A DNA stretch of 64,000 nucleotides from NCBI RefSeq assembly GCF_932526225.1, contig NC_064041.1:15410951-15474950 (forward strand). Reading direction: 5' to 3'. Origin of the DNA: Nematostella vectensis. Lineage: Eukaryota; Cnidaria; Anthozoa; Actiniaria; Edwardsiidae. Below the pieces are notes generated by a model. That model saw only the letters and a program-made list of their open reading frames with translations, made no database searches and was not told where the DNA came from. Positions 9,304-17,737 of the stretch are shown piece by piece (within the stretch, counting starts at the first letter, position 1; each line of letters starts with the position of its first letter). The translations under genes were made by a program, and so were the position numbers.

Positions 9304-9308
9304 TTTTT
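9304..9308 (+). terminator. Representative Pol III terminator after tRNA-Ile
   Basis: T5 run 8 nt after the discriminator base of the Ile gene ending at 9295. The same spacing recurs after nearly all Ile copies. Confidence 0.7.
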
Positions 9309-9378
9309 AACTAACCATAGTTGTGTTGACTAGCTAGTCTTTTATTCAGCAACAAGGTCCTCCACAGACTAGACTGAG

Positions 9379-9393
9379 TTGTTGTGATAACAA
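9379..9393 (+). promoter_or_regulatory. Conserved inverted repeat 12 nt upstream of tRNA-Leu
   Basis: TTGTT-GTGAT-AACAA followed by TATTGCAGAAA. The same block stands before nearly every Leu copy in the array, full-length or truncated. It could be a Pol III upstream element, or simply conserved because the repeat is homogenised. Confidence 0.5.
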
Positions 9394-9405
9394 TATTGCA
9401 GAAAC

Positions 9406-9487
9406 GGTAGCGTGGCCGAGCGGTCTAAGGCGCTGGTTTTAGGCACCAGTCTCGAAAGAGGCGTGGGTTCGAATCCCACCGCTTCCA
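9406..9487 (+). tRNA. tRNA-Leu(UAG)
   Basis: 3' acceptor CGCTTCC gives one mismatch. Confidence 0.8.
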
Positions 9488-9496
9488 ATTGAATTA

Positions 9497-9501
9497 TTTT
9501 T
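9497..9501 (+). terminator. Representative Pol III terminator after tRNA-Leu
   Basis: T5 run 9 nt after the Leu gene ending at 9487. Present after essentially all Leu and psi-L copies. Confidence 0.7.
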
Positions 9502-9559
9502 GTAGGTTACTTTTGCTGCCTTCTTTTGTAAACTAAATCGCTGTAGTTGTATATCAGTT

Positions 9560-9632
9560 GGGCCGTTAGCTCAGTCGGCAGAGCGTGATGCTAATAACGC
9601 TAAGGTCATGGGTTCGAACCCCATACGGACCA
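9560..9632 (+). tRNA. tRNA-Ile(AAU)
   Basis: 5' end GGGCCGT, one mismatch in the acceptor; T-loop TTCGAAC. Confidence 0.8.
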
Positions 9633-9748
9633 AAAGTTTATTTTTAAATAACAGTCAATGCAGTTTTGTTGACTAGCTAGTCTTTTATTCAGCAACAAAG
9701 TTCTAAACAGACTACACTGAGTTGTTGTGATAACAATATTGCAGAAAC

Positions 9749-9830
9749 GGTAGCGTGGCCGAGCGGTCTAAGGCGCTGATTTTAGGAAACAGTCTCGAAA
9801 GAGGCGTGGGTTCAAATCCCACCGCTGCCA
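9749..9830 (+). tRNA. tRNA-Leu(UAG), altered anticodon arm
   Basis: CTGAT-TTTAGGA-AACAG: one stem mismatch and A at the last loop base; T-loop TTCAAAT. Confidence 0.65.
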
Positions 9831-9902
9831 ATTGAAATATTTTTGTGGGTTACTTTTGCTACCTTCTTTTGTAAACTAAATCATAGTATTTGTATATCAG
9901 TT

Positions 9903-9975
9903 GGTCCGTTAGCTCAGTCGGAAGAGCGTGGTGCTAATAACGCTAAGGTCATGGGTTCGAGCCCCATACGGACCA
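9903..9975 (+). tRNA. tRNA-Ile(AAU)
   Basis: D-loop AGTCGGAA; otherwise consensus. Confidence 0.88.
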
Positions 9976-10085
9976 GCAGTTTATTTCTAACTAACCATAG
10001 TTGTGTTGACTAGTTAGTCTTTTATTCAGCAACAAGGTCCTCCACAGACTAGACTGAGTTGTTGTGATAACAATATTGCAGAAAC

Positions 10086-10167
10086 GGTAGCGTGGCCGAG
10101 CGGTCTAAGGCGCAGGTTTTAGGCACCAGTCTCGAAAAAAGAGTGGGTTCGAATCCCACCGCTGTCG
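10086..10167 (+). tRNA. tRNA-Leu(UAG), decayed
   Basis: CAGGT anticodon stem, variable arm TCTCGAAAAAAGA, 3' end CGCTGTC and G discriminator. Probably inactive. Confidence 0.5.
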
Positions 10168-10239
10168 ATTGAATTATTTTTGTAGGATACCTTTGATACC
10201 TTCTTTTGTAAACTAAATCGCTGTAGTTGTATATCAGTT

Positions 10240-10312
10240 GGTCCGTTAGCTCAGTCGGCAGAGCGTGGTGCTAATAACGCTAAGGTCATAGGTTCGAACC
10301 CCATACGGACCA
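10240..10312 (+). tRNA. tRNA-Ile(AAU)
   Basis: T-stem ATAGG, one mismatch; T-loop TTCGAAC. Confidence 0.8.
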
Positions 10313-10427
10313 GCAGTTTATTTTTAAATAACCGTCAATGCAGTTTTGTTGACTGGCTAGTCTTTTATTCAGCAAAAACGTCCTCCACATACTTGACCAA
10401 TTGTTGTGATAACAATATTGCAGAAAC

Positions 10428-10509
10428 GGTAGCGTGGCCGAGCGGTCTAAGGCGCTGGTTTTAGGCACCAGTCTCGAAAGAGGCGTGGGTTCGAATCCCA
10501 CCGCTGCCA
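10428..10509 (+). tRNA. tRNA-Leu(UAG), consensus
   Basis: Every stem pairs: acceptor GGTAGCG with CGCTGCC (one G-T), anticodon arm CTGGT-TTTAGGC-ACCAG, long variable arm, TTCGAAT T-loop. Confidence 0.95.
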
Positions 10510-10581
10510 ATTGAATTATTTTTGTAGGTTACTTTTGATACCTTCTTTTGTATACTAAATCGCTGTAGTTGTATATCAGTT

Positions 10582-10654
10582 GGTCTGTTAGCTCAGTCGG
10601 CAGAGCGTGGTGCTAATAACGCTAAGGTCATGGGTTCGAGCCCCATACGGACCA
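10582..10654 (+). tRNA. tRNA-Ile(AAU)
   Basis: 5' end GGTCTGT, one weakened acceptor pair. Confidence 0.85.
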
Positions 10655-10769
10655 AAAGTTTATTTTTAAAGAACCGTCAATGCAGTTGTGTTGACCAGCT
10701 TGGCTTTTATTCAGCAAAAACGTTCTCAACAGACTTGACTAATTGTTGTGATAACAATATTGCAGAAAT

Positions 10770-10851
10770 GGTAGCGTGGCCGATCGGTCTAAGGCGCTGG
10801 TTTTAGGCACCAGTCTCGAAAGAGGCGTGGGTTGGAATCCCACCGCTGCCA
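10770..10851 (+). tRNA. tRNA-Leu(UAG)
   Basis: D-loop CGATCGG and T-loop TTGGAAT (altered B box). Confidence 0.7.
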
Positions 10852-10919
10852 ATTGAAATATTTTTGTAGGTTACTTTTGATACCTTCTTTTGTAAACTAA
10901 ATCGCTGTAGTTGTCATGG

Positions 10920-10947
10920 GTCATGGGTTCGAGCCCCATACGGACCA
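10920..10947 (+). pseudogene. psi-I: truncated tRNA-Ile (first of its class)
   Basis: Only the T-arm, 3' acceptor strand and discriminator remain, preceded by GTCATGGG duplicated from the same arm. A box and anticodon are gone; the B box GGTTCGAGCC is intact. All later members keep this joint, so they descend from one deletion. Confidence 0.9.
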
Positions 10948-11057
10948 GCAGTTTATTTTTAACTAACCATAGTTGTGTTAACTAGCTAGTCTTTTATTCA
11001 GCAAAAAAGTTTTCCACAGACTAGACTAAATTGTTGTGATAACAATATTGCAGAAAC

Positions 11058-11130
11058 GGCGAGCGGTCTAAGGCGCTGGTTTTAGGCACCAGTCTCGAAA
11101 GAGGCGTGGGTTCGAATCCCACCGCTGCCA
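11058..11130 (+). pseudogene. psi-L: tRNA-Leu with 9-nt 5' deletion (first of its class)
   Basis: AAACGG joins directly to CGAGCGG, removing TAGCGTGGC: most of the 5' acceptor strand and the first half of the A box. The rest, with anticodon TAG and B box, is normal. It cannot form an acceptor stem. Confidence 0.9.
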
Positions 11131-11465
11131 ATTGAATTATTTTTGTAGGTTACTTTCGATACCTTCTTTTGTAAACTAAATCGCTGTAGTTGTAGTTGGA
11201 TTCGAACCCACGCCTCTTTCGAGACTGGTGCCTAAAACCAGCGCCTTAGACCGCTCGCCGTTTCTGCAATATTGTTATCACAACAATTTAGTCTAGTCTG
11301 TGGAAAACTTTGTTGCTGAATAAAAGACTAGCTAGTTAACACAACTATGGTTAGTTAAAAATAAACTGCTGGTCCGTATGGGGCTCGAACCCATGACCCA
11401 TGACAACTACAGCGATTTATTTTACAAAAGAAGGTATCAAAAGTAACCTACAAAAATATTTCAAT

Positions 11466-11547
11466 TGGCAGCGGTGGGATTCGAACCCACGCCTCTTTCG
11501 AGACTGGTGCCTAAAACCAGCGCCTTAGACCGCTCGGCCACGCTACC
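11466..11547 (-). tRNA. tRNA-Leu(UAG)
   Basis: Consensus, first full copy of the inverted block. Confidence 0.92.
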
Positions 11548-11657
11548 GTTTCTGCAATATTGTTATCACAACAACTCAGTCTAGTATGTGGAGGACCTTG
11601 TTGCTGAATAAAAGACTAGCTAGTCAACACAACTATGGTTAGTTAAAAATAAACTGC

Positions 11658-11730
11658 TGGTCCGTATGGGGCTCGAACCCATGACCTTAGCGTTATTAGC
11701 ACCACGCTCTGCCGACTGAGCTAACGGACC
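11658..11730 (-). tRNA. tRNA-Ile(AAU)
   Basis: Consensus. Confidence 0.92.
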
Positions 11731-11802
11731 AACTAATATACAACTACAGCGATTTAGTTTACAAAAGAAGGTATCAAAAGTAACCTACAAAACTAATTCA
11801 AT

Positions 11803-11884
11803 TGGCAGCGGTGGGATTGGAACCCACGCCTCTTTCGAGACTGGTGCCTAAAACCAGCACCTTAGACCGCTCGGCCACGCTACC
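11803..11884 (-). tRNA. tRNA-Leu(UAG)
   Basis: T-loop TTCCAAT; G-to-GT change at the D/anticodon joint (AAGGTGCTGG). Confidence 0.75.
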
Positions 11885-11994
11885 GTTTCTGCAATATTGT
11901 TATCACAACAACTCAGTCTAGTCTGTGGAGGACCTTGTTGCTGAATAAAAGACTAGCTAGTCAACACAACTATGGTTAGTTAAAAATAAACTGC

Positions 11995-12067
11995 TGGTCC
12001 GTATGGGGCTCGAACCCATGACCTTAGCGTTATTAGCACCACGCTCTGCCGACTGAGCTAACGGACC
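11995..12067 (-). tRNA. tRNA-Ile(AAU)
   Basis: Consensus. Confidence 0.92.
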
Positions 12068-12418
12068 AACTGATATACAACTACAGCGATTTAGTTTACA
12101 AAAGAAGGTATCAAAAGTAACCTACAAAAATAATTCAATTGGCAGCGGTGGGATTCGAACCCACGCCTCTTTCGAGACTGGTGCCTAAAACCAGCAACTT
12201 AGACCGCTCGCCGTTTCTGCAATATTGTTATCATAACAATTTAGTCTAGTCTGTGGAAAACTTTGTTGCTGAATAAAAGACTAGCTAGTTAACACAACTA
12301 TGGTTAGTTAAAAATAAACTGCTGGTCCGTATGGGGCTCGAACCCATGACCCATGACAACTACAGCGATTTAGTTTACAAAAGAAGGTATCAAAAGTAAC
12401 CTACAAAAATATTTCAAT

Positions 12419-12500
12419 TGGCAGCGGTGGGATTCGAACCCACGCATCTTTCGAGACTGGTGCCTAAAACCAGCGCCTTAGACCGCTCGGCCACGCTACC
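12419..12500 (-). tRNA. tRNA-Leu(UAG)
   Basis: Variable arm TCTCGAAAGATGC; otherwise consensus. Confidence 0.88.
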
Positions 12501-12610
12501 GTTTCTGCAATATTGTTATCACAACAACTCAGTCTAGTCTGTGGAGGACCTTGTTGCTGAATAAAAGACTAGCTAGTCAACACAACTATGGTTAGTTAAA
12601 AATAAACTGC

Positions 12611-12683
12611 TGGTCCGTATGGGGCTCGAACCCATGACCTTAGCGTTATTAGCACCACGCTCTGCCGACTGAGCTAACGGACC
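12611..12683 (-). tRNA. tRNA-Ile(AAU)
   Basis: Consensus. Confidence 0.92.
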
Positions 12684-12755
12684 AACTGATATACAACTAC
12701 AGCGATTTAGTTTACAAAAGAAGGTATCAAAAGTAACCTACAAAAATAATTCAAT

Positions 12756-12836
12756 TGGCACATTGGGATTGGAACCCTTGCCTCTTCAAAGACTGGTGCC
12801 TAAAACCGGCGCCTTGGACCGCTCGGCCACGCTACC
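12756..12836 (-). pseudogene. Degenerate tRNA-Leu
   Basis: 3' acceptor ATGTGCC, T-stem broken, variable arm TCTTTGAAGAGGC, T-loop TTCCAAT. Founder class of the degenerate Leu copies further right. Confidence 0.85.
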
Positions 12837-12951
12837 GTTTCTGCAATATTGTTATCACAACAATTAGTCAATTCTGTGGAGAACGTTTTTGCTGAATAAA
12901 AGACAAGCTGGTCAACACAACTGCATTGACGGTTCTTTAAAAATAAACTTT

Positions 12952-13024
12952 TGGTCCGTATGGGGCTCGAACCCATGACCTTAGCGTTATTAGCACCACG
13001 CTCTGCCGACTGAGCTAACGGACC
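12952..13024 (-). tRNA. tRNA-Ile(AAU)
   Basis: Consensus; its upstream flank is the captured fragment. Confidence 0.9.
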
Positions 13025-13036
13025 AACTGATATACA

Positions 13037-13203
13037 ATTCGGGGAAGTACAAGACTAAGGCGAGGGTTACTATCCCTTGCCACAATAACCACGCCTGGGC
13101 GGAGCTTCCGACCGAACCACCTGCGATCACGAGCGTCCACGGCCTAGACTTCGAGGCTGAGCTTCGTTCTTTATTTCAGGAAGGCACTGATATACAGGTA
13201 GGC
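13037..13203 (+). other. Captured non-array fragment, copy 1 (possible exon piece)
   Basis: About 165 bp of GC-richer unique DNA interrupts an Ile-to-Leu spacer. From 13039 the plus strand is open for 53 foreign codons (containing CHNNHAWAELP and HGLDFEAELRSLF) and ends ATACAG|GTAGGC, a plausible splice donor. It lacks ATG and runs on through array sequence to a stop at 13321. The array motif ACTGATATACA flanks both sides, so it looks like filler DNA joined by microhomology. Source gene not recognised. Confidence 0.6.
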
Positions 13204-13274
13204 ACTGATATACAACTACAGCGATTTAGTTTACAAAAGAAGGTATCAAAAGTAACCTACAAAAATATTTCAAT

Positions 13275-13356
13275 TGGCAGCGGTGGGATTCGAACCCACG
13301 CCTCTTTCGAGACTGGTGCCTAAAACCAGCGCCTTAGACCGCTCGGCCACGCTAAT
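13275..13356 (-). tRNA. tRNA-Leu(UAG), 5' end changed
   Basis: Starts ATTAGCG instead of GGTAGCG, so the first two acceptor pairs are lost. Confidence 0.55.
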
Positions 13357-13471
13357 ATTTCTGCAATATTGTTATCACAACAATTAGTCAAGTCTGTTGA
13401 GAACGTTTTTGCTGAATAAAAGACAAGCTGGTCAACACAACTGCATTGACGGTTCTTTAAAAATAAACTTT

Positions 13472-13544
13472 TTCTCCGTATGGGGCTCGAACCCATGACC
13501 TTAGCGTTATTAGCACCACGCTCTGCCGACTGAGCTAACGGACC
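13472..13544 (-). tRNA. tRNA-Ile(AAU), 3' end changed
   Basis: 3' acceptor ACGGAGA: two terminal pairs lost. Confidence 0.55.
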
Positions 13545-13616
13545 AACTGATATACAACTACAGCGATTTAGTTTACAAAAGAAGGTATCAAAAGTAACCT
13601 ACAAAAATAATTCAAT

Positions 13617-13698
13617 TGGCAGCGGTGGGATTGGAACCCACGCCTCTTTCGAGACTGGTGCCTCAAACCAGCACCTTAGACCGCTCGGCCACGCTACC
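13617..13698 (-). tRNA. tRNA-Leu with GAG anticodon
   Basis: Loop TTGAGGC instead of TTTAGGC, so the anticodon is GAG, still leucine (CUC/CUU). T-loop TTCCAAT as in its partner at 11803, which keeps TAG. Confidence 0.7.
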
Positions 13699-13808
13699 GT
13701 TTCTGCAATATTGTTATCACAACAACTCAGTCTAGTCTGTGGAGGACCTTGTTGCTGAATAAAAGACTAGCTAGTCAACACAACTATGGTTAGTTAAAAA
13801 TAAACTGC

Positions 13809-13881
13809 TGGTCCGTATGGGGCTCGAACCCATGACCTTAGCGTTATTAGCACCACGCTCTGCCGACTGAGCTAACGGACC
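13809..13881 (-). tRNA. tRNA-Ile(AAU)
   Basis: Consensus; partner of 11995. Confidence 0.92.
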
Positions 13882-14232
13882 AACTGATATACAACTACAG
13901 CGATTTAGTTTACAAAAGAAGGTATCAAAAGTAACCTACAAAAATAATTCAATTGGCAGCGGTGGGATTCGAACCCACGCCTCTTTCGAGACTGGTGCCT
14001 AAAACCAGCAACTTAGACCGCTCGCCGTTTCTGCAATATTGTTATCATAACAATTTAGTCTAGTCTGTGGAAAACTTTGTTGCTGAATAAAAGACTAGCT
14101 AGTTAACACAACTATGGTTAGTTAAAAATAAACTGCTGGTCCGTATGGGGCTCGAACCCATGACCCATGACAACTACAGCGATTTAGTTTACAAAAGAAG
14201 GTATCAAAAGTAACCTACAAAAATATTTCAAT

Positions 14233-14314
14233 TGGCAGCGGTGGGATTCGAACCCACGCCTCTTTCGAGACTGGTGCCTAAAACCAGCGCCTTAGACCGC
14301 TCGGCTACGCTACC
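14233..14314 (-). tRNA. tRNA-Leu(UAG)
   Basis: A box reads TAGCCGAG (G to A); partner of 12419. Confidence 0.82.
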
Positions 14315-14424
14315 GTTTCTGCAATATTGTTATCACAACAACTCAGTCTAGTCTGTGGAGGACCTTGTTGCTGAATAAAAGACTAGCTAGTCAACACAAC
14401 TATGGTTAGTTAAAAATAAACTGC

Positions 14425-14497
14425 TGGTCCGTATGGGGCTCGAACCCATGACCTTAGCGTTATTAGCACCACGCTCTGCCGACTGAGCTAACGGACC
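14425..14497 (-). tRNA. tRNA-Ile(AAU)
   Basis: Consensus; partner of 12611. Confidence 0.92.
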
Positions 14498-14569
14498 AAC
14501 TGATATACAACTACAGCGATTTAGTTTACAAAAGAAGGTATCAAAAGTAACCTACAAAAATAATTCAAT

Positions 14570-14650
14570 TGGCACATTGGGATTGGAACCCTTGCCTCTT
14601 CAAAGACTGGTGCCTAAAACCGGCGCCTTGGACCGCTCGGCCACGCTACC
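14570..14650 (-). pseudogene. Degenerate tRNA-Leu
   Basis: Partner of 12756 at +1,814. Confidence 0.85.
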
Positions 14651-14765
14651 GTTTCTGCAATATTGTTATCACAACAATTAGTCAATTCTCTGGAGAACGT
14701 TTTTGCTGAATAAAAGACAAGCTGGTCAACACAACTGCATTGACGGTTCTTTAAAAATAAACTTT

Positions 14766-14838
14766 TGGTACGTATGGGGCTCGAACCCATGACCTTAGCG
14801 TTATTAGCACCACGCTCTGCCGACTGAGCTAACGGACC
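14766..14838 (-). tRNA. tRNA-Ile(AAU)
   Basis: 3' acceptor ACGTACC, one mismatch absent from its partner at 12952. Confidence 0.8.
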
Positions 14839-14850
14839 AACTGATATACA

Positions 14851-15017
14851 ATTCGGGGAAGTACAAGACTAAGGCGAGGGTTACTATCCCTTGCCACAAT
14901 AACCACGCCTGGGCGGAGCTTCCGACCGAACCACCTGCGATCACGAGCGTCCACGGCCTAGACTTCGAGGCTGAGCTTCGTTCTTTATTTCAGGAAGGCA
15001 CTGATATACAGGTAGGC
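14851..15017 (+). other. Captured non-array fragment, copy 2
   Basis: Second copy at +1,814, carried along by the tandem duplication; I saw no difference from copy 1. Confidence 0.6.
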
Positions 15018-15088
15018 ACTGATATACAACTACAGCGATTTAGTTTACAAAAGAAGGTATCAAAAGTAACCTACAAAAATATTTCAAT

Positions 15089-15170
15089 TGGCAGCGGTGG
15101 GATTCGAACCCACGCCTCTTTCGAGACTGGTGCCTAAAACCAGCGCCTTAGACCGCTCGGCCACGCTAAT
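15089..15170 (-). tRNA. tRNA-Leu(UAG), 5' end changed
   Basis: ATTAGCG start; partner of 13275. Confidence 0.55.
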
Positions 15171-15285
15171 ATTTCTGCAATATTGTTATCACAACAATTA
15201 GTCAAGTCTGTTGAGAACGTTTTTGCTGAATAAAAGACAAGCTGGTCAACACAACTGCATTGACGGTTCTTTAAAAATAAACTTT

Positions 15286-15358
15286 TTCTCCGTATGGGGC
15301 TCGAACCCATGACCTTAGCGTTATTAGCACCACGCTCTGCCGACTGAGCTAACGGACC
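15286..15358 (-). tRNA. tRNA-Ile(AAU), 3' end changed
   Basis: ACGGAGA; partner of 13472. Confidence 0.55.
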
Positions 15359-15430
15359 AACTGATATACAACTACAGCGATTTAGTTTACAAAAGAAGGT
15401 ATCAAAAGTAACCTACAAAAATAATTCAAT

Positions 15431-15512
15431 TGGCAGCGGTGGGATTCTAACCCACGCCTCTTTCGAGACTGGTGCCTGAAACCAGCGCCTTAGACCGCTC
15501 GGCCACGCTACA
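15431..15512 (-). tRNA. tRNA-Leu with CAG anticodon
   Basis: Loop TTCAGGC gives CAG (leucine, CUG). The T-loop is TTAGAAT, losing the C of the B box and elbow, and the first base is T. Likely inactive despite the new anticodon. Confidence 0.6.
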
Positions 15513-15622
15513 GTTTCTGCAATATTGTTATCACAACAACTCAGTCTAGTCTGTGGAGGACCTTGTTGCTGAAAAAAAGACTAGCTAGTCAACACAACTA
15601 TGGTTAGTTAAAAATAAACTGC

Positions 15623-15695
15623 TGGTCCGTATGGGGCTCGAACCCATGACCTTAGCGTTATTAGCACCACGCTCTGCCGACTGAGCTAACGGACC
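15623..15695 (-). tRNA. tRNA-Ile(AAU)
   Basis: Consensus; last gene of the inverted block. Confidence 0.92.
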
Positions 15696-15758
15696 AACTG
15701 ATATACAACTTTCGATACCTTCTTTTGTAAACTAAATCGCTGTAGTTGTATATCAGTT

Positions 15759-15831
15759 GGTCCGTTAGCTCAGTCGGCAGAGCGTGGTGCTAATAACGCT
15801 AAGGTCATGGGTTCGAGCCCCATACGGACCA
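15759..15831 (+). tRNA. tRNA-Ile(AAU)
   Basis: Consensus; first gene after the inversion joint. Confidence 0.92.
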
Positions 15832-16019
15832 GCAGTTTATTTTTAACTAACCATAGTTGTGTTGACTAGCTAGTCTTTTATTCAGCAACAAGGTCCTCCA
15901 CAGACTAGTTTATTTTTAAAGAACCGTCAATGCAGTTGTGTTGACCAGCTTGTCTTTTATTCAGCAAAAACGTTCTCAACAGACTTGACTAATTGTTGTG
16001 ATAACAATATTGCAGAAAT

Positions 16020-16101
16020 GGTAGCGTGGCCGAGCGGTCTAGGGCGCTGGTTTTAGGCACCAGTCTCGAAAGAGGCGTGGGTTCGAATCCCACCGCTGCC
16101 A
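16020..16101 (+). tRNA. tRNA-Leu(UAG)
   Basis: D-loop end GGTCTAGGG; otherwise consensus. Confidence 0.88.
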
Positions 16102-16452
16102 ATTGAAATATTTTTGTAGGTTACTTTTGATACCTTCTTTTGTAAAATAAATCGCTGTAGTTGTCATGGGTCATGGGTTCGAGCCTCATACGGACCAGCA
16201 GTTTATTTTTAACTAACCATAGTTGTGTTAACTAGCTAGTCTTTTATTCAGCAACAAAGTTTTCCACAGACTAGACTAAATTGTTGTGATAACAATATTG
16301 CAGAAACGGCTAGCGGTCTAAGGCGCTGGTTTTAGGCACCAGTCTCGAAAGAGGCGTGGGTTCGAATCCCACCGCTGCCAATTGAATTATTTTTGTAAGT
16401 TACTTTTAAAACCTTCTTTTGTAAACTAAATCGCTGTAGTTGAATATCTGTT

Positions 16453-16525
16453 GGTCCGTTAGCTCAGTCGGCAGAGCGTGGTGCTAATAAAGCTAAGGTC
16501 ATGGGTTCGAGCCCCATACGGACCA
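16453..16525 (+). tRNA. tRNA-Ile(AAU)
   Basis: AATAAAGCT: the anticodon-stem closing pair is lost. Confidence 0.7.
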
Positions 16526-16780
16526 GCAGTTTATTTTCAACTAACCATAGTTGTGTTAACTAGCTAGTCTTTTATTCAGCAACAAAGTTTTCCACAGACT
16601 AGACTAAATTGTTGTGATAACAATATTGCAGAAACGGCGAGCGTTCCAAGGCGCTGGTTTTAGGCACCAGTCTCTGAAGAGGCGTGGGTTCGAATCAAAC
16701 CGCTGCCAATTGAATTATTTTTGTAGGTTACTTTTTATACCTTCTTTTGTAAACTAAATCGCTGTAGTTGTATATCAGTT

Positions 16781-16853
16781 GGTCCGTTAGCTCAGTCGGC
16801 AGAGCGTGGTGCTAATAACGCTAAGGTCATGGGTTCGAGCCCCATACGGACCA
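16781..16853 (+). tRNA. tRNA-Ile(AAU)
   Basis: Consensus. Confidence 0.92.
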
Positions 16854-16968
16854 AAAGTTTATTTTTAAATAACCGTCAATGCAGTTGTGTTGACCAGCTT
16901 GTCTTTTATTCAGCAAAAACGTTCTCCACAGAATCGACTAATTGTTGTGATAACAATATTGCAGAAAC

Positions 16969-17049
16969 GGTAGCGTGGCCGAGCGGTCCAAGGCGCTGGT
17001 TTTAGGCACCAGTCTTTGAAGAGGCGTGGGTTCCAATCCCAATGTGCCA
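16969..17049 (+). pseudogene. Degenerate tRNA-Leu
   Basis: Variable arm TCTTTGAAGAGGC, T-loop TTCCAAT, 3' end AATGTGCC: T-stem and acceptor broken, A box intact. Same class as 12756 on the other strand. Confidence 0.85.
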
Positions 17050-17121
17050 ATTGAATTATTTTTGTAGGTTACTTTTGATACCTTCTTTTGTCAACTAAAT
17101 CGCTGTAGTTGTATATCAGTT

Positions 17122-17194
17122 GGTCCGTTAGCTCAGTCGGCAGAGCGTGGTGCTAATAACGCTAAGGTCATGGGTTCTAGCCCCATACGGACCA
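17122..17194 (+). tRNA. tRNA-Ile(AAU)
   Basis: T-loop TTCTAGC (B-box G to T). Followed by a spacer with an extra GTTT. Confidence 0.75.
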
Positions 17195-17313
17195 AAAGTT
17201 TGTTTATTTTTAAATAACCGTCAATGCAGTTTTGTTGACTGGCTAGTCTTTTATTCAGCAAAAACGTCCTCCACAGACTTGACCAATTGTTGTGATAACA
17301 ATATTGCAGAAAC

Positions 17314-17395
17314 GGTAGCGTGGCCGAGCGGTCTAAGGCGCTGGTTTTAGGCACCAGTCTCGAAAGAGGCGTGGGTTCGAATCCCACCGCTGCCA
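17314..17395 (+). tRNA. tRNA-Leu(UAG)
   Basis: Consensus. Confidence 0.94.
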
Positions 17396-17467
17396 ATTGA
17401 ATTATTTTTGTAGGTTACTTTTGATACCTTCTTTTGTAAACTAAATCGCTGTAGTTGTATATCAGTT

Positions 17468-17540
17468 GGTCCGTTAGCTCAGTCGGCAGAGCGTGGTGCT
17501 AATAACGCTAAGGTCATGGGTTCGAGCCCCATACGGACCA
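17468..17540 (+). tRNA. tRNA-Ile(AAU)
   Basis: Consensus. Confidence 0.93.
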
Positions 17541-17655
17541 AAAGTTTATTTTTAAAGAACCGTCAATGCAGTTGTGTTGACCAGCTTGTCTTTTATTCAG
17601 CAAAAACGTTCTCAACAGACTTGACTAATTGTTGTGATAACAATATTGCAGAAAT

Positions 17656-17737
17656 GGTAGCGTGGCCGAGCGGTCTAAGGCGCTGGTTTTAGGCACCAGT
17701 CTCGAAAGAGGCGTGGGTTCGAATCCCACCGCTGCCA
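17656..17737 (+). tRNA. tRNA-Leu(UAG)
   Basis: Consensus; GAAAT flank class. Confidence 0.93.

Larger units (their letters stand above)
11803..15430. repeat. 1,814-bp tandem duplication inside the inverted block
   Basis: Copy 1 is 11803-13616 and copy 2 is 13617-15430. Gene positions, degenerate copies and the non-array insert all recur at +1,814. Confidence 0.9.
11195..15708 (-). repeat. Inverted 4.5-kb block of the array
   Basis: All tRNAs here are on the minus strand. Flanks are identical 43-bp stretches at 11152-11194 and 15708-15750, both with TTCGATACC where the rest of the array has TTTGATACC, so they look like a duplicated insertion target. With the plus-strand units left of 11120 the block forms a large palindrome (77-bp centre). 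Truncated copies: psi-L 11198-11259, 12140-12212, 13954-14026; psi-I 11370-11397, 12323-12350, 14137-14164. Confidence 0.9.

Noticed and set aside
9379-9393. Bacterial lac-operator-like site (TTGTGATAACAA resemblance)
   Set aside because: The context is eukaryotic and Pol III; the resemblance to an operator is coincidental.
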